A stretch of 64,000 bases of DNA from Streptomyces sp. NRRL B-24085. GTDB taxonomy: Bacteria; Actinomycetota; Actinomycetes; Streptomycetales; Streptomycetaceae. Both the position numbers and the translations under genes were made by a program. Within the stretch, counting starts at the first letter, position 1, and each line of letters begins with the position of its first letter. Under the pieces are notes generated by a model. That model did no database searches. It saw only the letters and a list, made by a program, of their open reading frames with translations, and was not told where the DNA came from. Positions 57,984 through 64,000 of this stretch are shown piece by piece. Location: contig NZ_LJBR01000154.1 in NCBI RefSeq assembly GCF_001282115.1, forward strand, positions 29,234-93,233, written 5' to 3'.

Positions 57984-59335
57984 CGACCCTCCTGAACCGG
58001 CCCGCGCCCACCGCCTCCGCAGCCCTGACACTGCGGAGCGGTGCGGCGCGGGTCCTCTTCGACAACTGGACCGGCACCTCCACCGTCCCCTCCCGCACCC
58101 TCTACCCCCACCAGTGGAGCTGGGACTCCGCCTTCATCGCCATCGGGCTGCGCCACCTCTCGGTCCGCCGCGCCCAGCAGGAGCTGGAATCCCTGCTCGC
58201 CGGACAGTGGACCGACGGACGCATCCCGCACATCGTGTTCAACCCCGCGGTGCCCCATGACGCCTACTTCCCCAGCCCCGACTTCTGGCAGTCCTCCCGG
58301 GCCGGCCGCGCGGCCGGCGCACCGGCGGGCCAGGAAACGTCGGGCATCGTCCAGCCCCCCGTGCACGCGCTGGCCGCCTGGCTCGTGCACCAGGCGGATC
58401 CCGAGGAATCGCGGCGCCGGGGCTTCCTGGCCCGCGTCCAACCCCGGCTCGCCGCCTGGCACGACTACCTCGTGACCCGACGCGACCTCGGCGGCGCCGG
58501 CCTGGCCGCCGTTGTCCACCCCTGGGAACCCGGCATGGACAACAGCCCCTGCTGGGACGCGGCCCTCCAACGAGTCGCACCCGCCCCGCCCGAGACCTTC
58601 CAGCGCGCCGACCTGGACCACGGCCACCCCGCCGAGCGACCGACCGACCTGGACTACGGCCGCTACGTCCGCCTCGCCACCGACTACCGGGACGCGGGCT
58701 ACGACGACGCCACCGCACCCCGCTCCTTCGCGGTGGAGGACCCCACCTTCAACGCTTTGCTCGTCGTCAGCGAACTGGCGCTGGCCGCCCTGACCGAAGA
58801 ACTGGGCGGGAGGAGCGCACCCCACACGACACGCGCCGCGGAACTGACCCACCGGATGGTGACCCGGCTGTGGGACGAGGACTCCGGCCTGTTCCGCGTG
58901 CGCGACCTCCACGACGACACCCTGGTGGACGAACGCAGTGTCACCGGGCTCATCCCGCTCATCGTGCCCGACCTGCCTGACCATGTGGTCGCCGGCCTGC
59001 GCCGCACCCTCGACGGGCCGCACTTCAAGGCGCAGGGCACCCGGCTCGTCCCCAGTTACGACCTGATGGCTCCCGCCTTCGACCCCACCCGCTACTGGCG
59101 CGGCCCGGCCTGGTTCAACACGGCGTGGCTGATCCACCGCGGCCTGCGGACCCACGGCTACCACCAGGACGCCCACCGCCTGAAGCGCGAGTACCTCACG
59201 CAGGCGGGCGCGTCAGGCTTCGCCGAGTACCTCGACCCCGTGACCGGAGCGGCCCGCGGCGCAAGCCGCTTCTCCTGGACCGCCGCCCTCGCCCTCGACC
59301 TGCTGCACCACGCTCCCGAGGAGCCCACACCATGA
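57980..59335 (+). CDS. GH63-type glycoside hydrolase (glucosylglycerate/mannosylglycerate hydrolase-like)
   Basis: 451 residues, GTG start overlapping the TIM-barrel gene stop (GTGA), no signal peptide. (Alpha/alpha)6 barrel motifs Y-P-H-Q-W-S-W-D-S-A-F, G-M-D-N-S-P-C-W-D (Asp187, general acid), F-A-V-E-D-P-T-F-N, Y-W-R-G-P-A-W-F-N and G-F-A-E-Y-L-D-P-V-T-G (Glu416, general base). These match the mycobacterial glucosylglycerate hydrolase type, from memory, with nearly the same positions. It should hydrolyse an alpha-glucosyl or alpha-mannosyl bond of the imported compound in the cytoplasm. Confidence 0.85.
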   Translation: MTTLLNRPAPTASAALTLRSGAARVLFDNWTGTSTVPSRTLYPHQWSWDSAFIAIGLRHLSVRRAQQELESLLAGQWTDGRIPHIVFNPAVPHDAYFPSPDFWQSSRAGRAAGAPAGQETSGIVQPPVHALAAWLVHQADPEESRRRGFLARVQPRLAAWHDYLVTRRDLGGAGLAAVVHPWEPGMDNSPCWDAALQRVAPAPPETFQRADLDHGHPAERPTDLDYGRYVRLATDYRDAGYDDATAPRSFAVEDPTFNALLVVSELALAALTEELGGRSAPHTTRAAELTHRMVTRLWDEDSGLFRVRDLHDDTLVDERSVTGLIPLIVPDLPDHVVAGLRRTLDGPHFKAQGTRLVPSYDLMAPAFDPTRYWRGPAWFNTAWLIHRGLRTHGYHQDAHRLKREYLTQAGASGFAEYLDPVTGAARGASRFSWTAALALDLLHHAPEEPTP

Positions 59336-61242
59336 CCGCGGCCGACACCAATATCCAACTCGTGCGCGACGCCACGTTCGCCCGGCTGCGCACCGACGGC
59401 GGCATCACCGGCACCCACGGCACCGCACCCGACGGGCTCTTCCTGCACGACGGCCGCCACCTCAGCCGCTGGCAGCTCACGGTGGACTCCACCCGCCCCG
59501 TCCCCCTGATGCCGGCCACGGCCCAGACGGACGACACCGCCACCAGCGTCCTGACGCCCGCGGGCACCCGCGACAACCCGCCCGCCTACACCGTCTTCCG
59601 AAGCCAGACCGTCACCGCCGGCACCCTGACCGAGCATCTGCGTCTCGTCAGCAACCGCCCCGAGCCGGTCACCGCCCGCATCGACCTCACGGTCGACGCC
59701 GACTTCGCCGACCTGTTCGAACTGCGTGCCGACGACCGCCACTACACCAAGGCCGACAGCCGACACGAAGTCCATCCCACCAGCGACGGGCTGCTGTTCG
59801 ACTACCGGCGAGCCGACTGGCACGCCCGCACGGCTCTCACCTGCGACCCGGCCCCCCACGCCCTCGCTCCCGCCGAGGACGCCCCGCAGTCCACCATGCG
59901 CACCCTGACCTGGCACATGGAGCTCGACGGCCACGGCGAGGCGGACCTTCACCTCACCGTCCGTGCCCACCCGCCCGGTCTGCCGGACGGTCCCCCAGCA
60001 GTGCCGCACCCGCGACGGCGGCCGTCCACGGCGACCGACGACCTCGGCCGCGCCTGCGAACGCGGCCTCGCCGACCTGGACCTGCTGACCATCCCGGTCA
60101 CCGGCGTCGACGGCGAGCAGGTGCACGTCCCGGCCGCGGGAATCCCGTGGTTCCTCACTCTCTTCGGCCGCGACTCCCTGCTGACGTCGTACTTCCTGCT
60201 TCCCTACCGGCCCGGGACCGCCGCCGCGACGCTCAGCGCGCTCGCCGCGACCCAGGGGGAGCGCTACGACGCCTTCAGCGGCGAGCAACCCGGACGCATC
60301 GTCCATGAAACCCGTCACGGCGAGCTCGCCCACTTCCGGCAGATCCCCTACGGCCGCTACTACGGCTCCGTCGACTCCACGCCTCTCTTCCTCGTCCTGC
60401 TGCACGCCCACTACGAGACAACGGGAGACCGCTCCCTGGCAGTCCGCCTGGAACAGCACGCCCGGCGTGCCGTCGACTGGATGCTCACCGACGGCGGCCT
60501 CGACCGGCACGGCTACCTCGTCTACCACCCCGACCCCGACGGACTGATCAACCAGAACTGGAAGGACTCGGACGGCGCCGTCTGCTTCACCGACGGCACC
60601 CAGGCCAAGGGGCCCATCGCCGTCTCGGAGGCCCAGGGATACGCCTACGACGCACTCGTACGCACCGCGCGTCTGGCCCGTGACATCTGGCAGGACCCGC
60701 GATACGCACAGCGCCTGCGGCAGGCCGCCGACCGGCTGCAAGCCCGCTTCCTCACGGACTTCTGGATGCCCCGGGCCGACTTCCCGGCCCTCGCCCTGGA
60801 CGGAGACGGCCGACAGGTCGACGTCCTGGCTTCGGACGCCGGGCACCTGCTGTGGTCAGGCATCCTCCCCGAGGACCACGCCCGACGTACGGGCAGGCGC
60901 CTCCTGGAACCGGACTTCTTCTCCGGCTGGGCCATCCGCACGCTGGCCGCGGGCCAACGGCGCTACCACCCGCTGTCGTACCACCGCGGCAGTGCCTGGC
61001 CCCACGACAACGCCATCATCGCCCTGGGCCTGGCCCGGTACGGACTGGACGCGGAAGTCACCGCCGTCACCGAGGGCCTGGTCGCCGCGGCGACCAGGCA
61101 CGGCCATCGTCTGCCCGAGGTGATCGCCGGATACGCCCGATCCGCAACCGACGGCCCGGTGCCCTACCCGCACGCGTGCACCCCGCAGGCGTGGGCGGCT
61201 GCCACGCCGTTGGCTCTGCGCACGGCTCTCGGGCAGAGCTGA
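59332..61242 (+). CDS. Amylo-alpha-1,6-glucosidase/debranching-type glycosidase
   Basis: 636 residues, overlapping the GH63 gene (ATGA). Residues 1-260 are the GDE_N_bis beta-sandwich (G-L-F-L-H-D-G-R-H-L-S-R-W). The (alpha/alpha)6 C-terminal domain has W-F-L-T-L-F-G-R-D-S-L-L-T-S (catalytic-site Asp), G-L-I-N-Q-N-W-K-D-S-D, Y-H-R-G-S-A-W-P-H-D-N and the A-C-T-P-Q-A-W-A ending. Relatives cleave alpha-1,6 or other alpha-glucosides. Two such enzymes in one operon suggest the substrate has two alpha-linkages or the products are processed stepwise. Confidence 0.88.
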   Translation: MTAADTNIQLVRDATFARLRTDGGITGTHGTAPDGLFLHDGRHLSRWQLTVDSTRPVPLMPATAQTDDTATSVLTPAGTRDNPPAYTVFRSQTVTAGTLTEHLRLVSNRPEPVTARIDLTVDADFADLFELRADDRHYTKADSRHEVHPTSDGLLFDYRRADWHARTALTCDPAPHALAPAEDAPQSTMRTLTWHMELDGHGEADLHLTVRAHPPGLPDGPPAVPHPRRRPSTATDDLGRACERGLADLDLLTIPVTGVDGEQVHVPAAGIPWFLTLFGRDSLLTSYFLLPYRPGTAAATLSALAATQGERYDAFSGEQPGRIVHETRHGELAHFRQIPYGRYYGSVDSTPLFLVLLHAHYETTGDRSLAVRLEQHARRAVDWMLTDGGLDRHGYLVYHPDPDGLINQNWKDSDGAVCFTDGTQAKGPIAVSEAQGYAYDALVRTARLARDIWQDPRYAQRLRQAADRLQARFLTDFWMPRADFPALALDGDGRQVDVLASDAGHLLWSGILPEDHARRTGRRLLEPDFFSGWAIRTLAAGQRRYHPLSYHRGSAWPHDNAIIALGLARYGLDAEVTAVTEGLVAAATRHGHRLPEVIAGYARSATDGPVPYPHACTPQAWAAATPLALRTALGQS

Positions 61243-61431
61243 TTCAAGACCGATGTCGATCTCCAGACGCTGCCAGACCCCTGAACCCGTCGGAGCCTGA
61301 CGGTTCATCGACCAGTGCGTGTTCGCACGGGCGGCCCTGCAGCGGAAGGCGCCGATGTCGCGCAGTGCGTGTCAGGCGTCTCCCGCCGCAGCGCGTCGGT
61401 GAACAGGACGGGCCCGGGAGGCGGGCGTGGT

Positions 61432-62559
61432 TCACGCGGTGGTGCAGGCGGTGCCGTTCAGGCTGAAGGCGGAGGGCTTGGTGAAGGTGCCGCTGGAGGT
61501 GCCCTGGAGCCCGAAGGTCGCCTGGCTGCCGGCCGCCAGCTCGCTGTTGTGGCTCACGCTGCTCGCCGTGACGGCTCCGGAGGACCCGGAGAGGGTGGCG
61601 TTCCAGGCATTGGTGAACTGCTGCCCGGAGGGGAGGGTGAACGCGAGCTTCCAGCCGCTGACAGGGGTGGTGCCGGTGTTGGTGACGGTGACGTCGGCGG
61701 TGAAGCCGCCTTGCCAGGCGTTCGTCGCGTAGGCCACCTTGCAGGCCGTCGCGCCACCGGGCGTTCCCGGGCCGGAGGAGCCCTTGTTGACGGTGGAGGA
61801 GAACGAGGTGACCGCGAGCCCGGCCCCGTTCTGCCAGGGCTCGAAGCCCGCCTGAATACTCGTCAGGTACCAGTTGTTCTGCGCGAGTCCGCGGGAGACG
61901 GCCTGCCGGACGAAGTCCATGACGTCGAAGTTCCAGCTCGCCATCGCCGACGGCGCGACGAACGACAGCACGTCGTTCGAGCCGTTGTTGCCGGACCACA
62001 CCTGCCAGTTGCGGCCGCCCACGGTGGCGTTGCCGACGAGGGAGCCGACGGGCTGGACGGATCCGACCTTGTTGAACCAGATCATGATCTCGGTCCGGTT
62101 CACTCCGTCGGTGCGGGGCGTCGGGTCGAGCCAGATGTCGTACGCGGCGTCGTACACCGCGTTGTTGACGTAGCTGAACGAGATGCTGGAGGGCGCACTG
62201 GAGATGGTGCTGAGCTGGGCCGGAAGGTTGGTGCCGGGGGAGCAGTTGGTGTAGTGGCAGCCGTTGAAGATGGACGGGTACGACTTCGGGGCGCCGTTCG
62301 TGGGGACGGATCCGTCGGCCTGGGTGATCCTGAATCCCGAGTCGTTCACGCTGATGCACTGGGTGGCGCTGGTGCCCCAGCGGTTGTTCTGGACCACGTA
62401 GCGGCCCTGGATGGTCGTCGAGCCGTAGGTCTCGCAGATCGTGGTGTCTGCCTGCGCTCCGGAGGCGCTGGTCAGAAGCGCGGCGAGCGAGACGAGCAGG
62501 GTGAGCAGCACGCCGAGTGTGCCCCGCGCGCCGCGCGCGTGGTGCGTTGAAGGTCGCAT
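61432..62559 (-). CDS. celB: Secreted GH12 endoglucanase with C-terminal CBM2 (CelB type)
   Basis: 375 residues from ATG 62559 (AGAGGA upstream). Signal peptide to about residue 37. The GH12 domain (38-260) carries catalytic Glu157 in N-R-T-E-I-M-I-W-F and Glu240 in A-G-F-E-P-W-Q-N-G; in mature numbering these are 120 and 203, the same as in Streptomyces lividans CelB (as I recall). A Ser/Gly/Pro linker leads to a CBM2 (271-375) with W-Q-G-G-F and W-N-A-T aromatic sites and a Cys pair. It cuts cellulose or beta-glucans outside. CebR-type boxes lie just upstream. Confidence 0.93.
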   Translation of the reverse strand: MRPSTHHARGARGTLGVLLTLLVSLAALLTSASGAQADTTICETYGSTTIQGRYVVQNNRWGTSATQCISVNDSGFRITQADGSVPTNGAPKSYPSIFNGCHYTNCSPGTNLPAQLSTISSAPSSISFSYVNNAVYDAAYDIWLDPTPRTDGVNRTEIMIWFNKVGSVQPVGSLVGNATVGGRNWQVWSGNNGSNDVLSFVAPSAMASWNFDVMDFVRQAVSRGLAQNNWYLTSIQAGFEPWQNGAGLAVTSFSSTVNKGSSGPGTPGGATACKVAYATNAWQGGFTADVTVTNTGTTPVSGWKLAFTLPSGQQFTNAWNATLSGSSGAVTASSVSHNSELAAGSQATFGLQGTSSGTFTKPSAFSLNGTACTTA

Positions 62560-62590
62560 GCGGATCCTCTTCGGAGGGGTGGGGGGATGG

Positions 62591-62603
62591 GGGAGCGCTC
62601 CCA
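62591..62603. promoter_or_regulatory. CebR-type box 1 (GGGAGCGCTCCCA)
   Basis: Matches the consensus TGGGAGCGCTCCCA at 13 of 14 positions, the missing one being the first T. It lies 32 bases upstream of celB. Cellobiose should release the repressor. Confidence 0.85.
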
Positions 62604-62612
62604 CAGTCGGAT

Positions 62613-62626
62613 TGGGAGCGCTCCCA
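62613..62626. promoter_or_regulatory. CebR-type box 2 (perfect TGGGAGCGCTCCCA)
   Basis: Exact 14-bp palindrome, about 54 bases upstream of celB. Perfect consensus of the cellobiose-responsive repressor CebR. Confidence 0.93.
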
Positions 62627-62751
62627 TTCCCTCGGGTCGGCACGGACACTAGAGTCGGTTCAGGTTCATGACAAGAGTGTCGGCGTGAAGTCGGTGAATT
62701 GATTCGGAGAGCGCAGTTCAGAGGCGCACACACCGCTCGGTGCGCCGATAT

Positions 62752-62765
62752 TGGGAGCGCTCCCC
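62752..62765. promoter_or_regulatory. CebR-type box 3 (TGGGAGCGCTCCCC)
   Basis: 13 of 14 matches, last base C instead of A. It lies far upstream of celB, just after the LacI gene end, so it may help loop repressor between sites rather than block a promoter. Confidence 0.75.
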
Positions 62766-62804
62766 GAAACTTTCGCCCAGCGACGATCAGGTGGACTCGC
62801 GCGA

Positions 62805-63827
62805 TCAGGTGGACTCGCGCGCCACCAGCTCCGTACGGAGGATGACGTGCCGCCAGGCCACGGCACCCTCCTCCATCTCCTCCAGGAGCAGCCGGACCAT
62901 GGCCCGCCCGATCGCCTCGATCGGCTGACGCACCGTGGTCAGCCGGGGCGTGGTCTGCTGGGCCAGCGGGAAGTCGTCGAAACCGATCACGGCGACGTCC
63001 TCGGGCACCCGGCGTCCGGCCGCGTGCAGCGTCTCCAGGGCTCCCGCGGCCGTCGTGTCCGACGCGGCGAGAACCCCGTCGATCTCCGGATGCCGTCGGA
63101 GGAGTTCGGCCATGGCGCGGCGTCCGCTCTCCGCGGTGAAGTCGCCCTCGGCGACGAGGGTCTGCTTGCCCTCCACGCCCGCCAGCGCCAAAGCCTCCTG
63201 GTAGCCGCGCACTCGGCACTGCGTCACGTACATGTCGGTCGGCCCGGTGATGGTGGCGATCGCTCTGCGACCTCGCTGGAGCAGGTGGGAGACGGCGCTG
63301 CGGGCTCCGCCGACGTTGTCCACGTCGACGTAACTGACGTATTCGTCGCCGGAGCGGCGCCCCAGCAGCACGGTCGGCAGCCGGGCCTCGGCAAGCATGT
63401 CCGGCAGGGGATCGCCGGCGTGCACGGAGATCAGCAGGACGCCGTCGACCCGGCCGCCGCGCGCGTACTCGAGGAAACGCTGCCGCTCGGCGTCCGAGCG
63501 CACCAGGGTCAGCAGCAGTTGCATGCCGGTGTCGGACAGTGCGTCCCCGAGCGAGCTGACGATTTCGGAGAAGAAGGGCTCCGCGAACTGCCGCCAGTCC
63601 GGTTCCGTCATGACCAGGGCAACGGCGTCGGCCCCTCTCCCGGCCAGGGAGCGGGCGGCGAGGTTGGGTACGTAGCCCAGTTCCTCGATGGCCCGCTGCA
63701 CCGTCCGGCGTGTCGACTCCTTCACGCCTGCGGCGTTGTTGATGACGCGGGAGACCGTGCCCCGTCCCACCCCGGCGTGGGCGGCCACCTCCTCCAACGT
63801 CGGCGTCCCCGGGCGCCGTTTACCCAT
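62805..63827 (-). CDS. LacI-family repressor, CebR-like
   Basis: 340 residues from ATG 63827 with GGAGG upstream. HTH: T-L-E-E-V-A-A-H-A-G-V-G-R-G-T-V-S-R-V-I-N-N. The periplasmic-binding-like effector domain starts about residue 62 (V-A-L-V-M-T-E-P) and contains V-D-V-D-N-V-G-G and A-S-D-T-T-A-A-G-A. CebR-type boxes between it and celB, all on the matching consensus, argue it is a CebR paralogue or orthologue. No cebEFG transporter is next to it within the window, so it may be a second cellulose-pathway repressor. Effector: cellobiose or a cello-oligomer, inferred. Confidence 0.85.
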   Translation of the reverse strand: MGKRRPGTPTLEEVAAHAGVGRGTVSRVINNAAGVKESTRRTVQRAIEELGYVPNLAARSLAGRGADAVALVMTEPDWRQFAEPFFSEIVSSLGDALSDTGMQLLLTLVRSDAERQRFLEYARGGRVDGVLLISVHAGDPLPDMLAEARLPTVLLGRRSGDEYVSYVDVDNVGGARSAVSHLLQRGRRAIATITGPTDMYVTQCRVRGYQEALALAGVEGKQTLVAEGDFTAESGRRAMAELLRRHPEIDGVLAASDTTAAGALETLHAAGRRVPEDVAVIGFDDFPLAQQTTPRLTTVRQPIEAIGRAMVRLLLEEMEEGAVAWRHVILRTELVAREST

Positions 63828-64000
63828 GACCACCTCCCCCACGAGATCACCGATCTTACGGGGGTGCAGGCGTCGAGCACACGACTTTGCCGGGGGCAAC
63901 GGACACGTCGAACGGATCGGCGCCGGCTTCAACGGCCGCTCGGTTGCGCTCCGGCCGAACTCGCCGTATTCGTCGCAGGGATGGCGGGCGGGACGGGGAC

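Noticed and set aside
1..64000. Search by eye for tRNA, rRNA, CRISPR arrays, transposases and prophage genes
   Set aside because: No cloverleaf ends, no regularly spaced repeats and no DDE transposase or phage structural motifs were seen; the decayed genes explain the irregular stretches.

Overview
The window is about 72% G+C. It has GTG starts, tightly overlapping operons, a WhiB-like protein, Tat signals, ROK/LacI sugar regulators and exact CebR-type boxes (TGGGAGCGCTCCCA), all pointing to a Streptomyces chromosome, probably an accessory or arm region. Gene density is ordinary. I saw no tRNA, rRNA, CRISPR array, phage or complete insertion sequence, but there are several eroded gene remnants: an ABC ATPase near 1.7 kb, a GNAT acetyltransferase near 14.9 kb, a response regulator near 48.1 kb and a TusA-like protein near 50.4 kb.

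Layout. 0-8 kb: the end of an MFS exporter, a DinB-type protein, a MerR-methyltransferase fusion with a well-formed 19-bp-spacer promoter, a LysR regulator, an NAD-dependent epimerase/reductase, and two MarR regulators, one beside a monocupin quercetinase with a perfect 19-bp palindrome. 8-14 kb: a three-gene oxidative operon (FAD/Fe-S oxidoreductase, pyruvate-oxidase-like ThDP enzyme, enolase-superfamily dehydratase) behind a perfect 17-bp palindrome. 14-20 kb: small orphans, a MerR with an effector domain, an SDR/TetR divergent pair, and two overlapping MEDS-domain partner-switching genes (STAS and HATPase). 20-30 kb: small secreted proteins, a VanZ-like protein, a membrane metallophosphoesterase, a WblA-like protein, a Tat-exported amidohydrolase, an S1-like protein, a lipoprotein, and an M20 peptidase divergent from an Lrp regulator. 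30-38 kb: a MerR-controlled ABC efflux operon, then secreted or cell-envelope proteins (SH3-like, LamG-like plus NlpC/P60, DUF4232-like lipoprotein, DM13) ending in a strong bidirectional terminator.

39-47 kb is a six-gene catabolic block. A LysR regulator faces a histidinol-dehydrogenase homologue, followed by a CUT1 ABC transporter, a nitrilase-family amidase and a GH13 alpha-glucosidase, the last five genes joined by ATGA/GTGA overlaps. 50-61 kb is a second carbohydrate locus. A ROK repressor, another CUT1 transporter and a Gfo/Idh/MocA oxidoreductase lie on one strand; an MDR oxidoreductase, a xylose-isomerase-like TIM barrel, a GH63-type hydrolase and a debranching-type glucosidase lie on the other, with operator-like repeats between. 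Neither transporter has its own ATPase, which fits use of the shared Streptomyces MsiK ATPase (family knowledge). The window ends with a GH12-CBM2 cellulase (CelB type) and a CebR-like LacI repressor with three CebR boxes between them.

The two sugar loci are the best candidates for undescribed chemistry: each joins glycoside uptake and hydrolysis to redox enzymes that ordinary glucoside use does not need.
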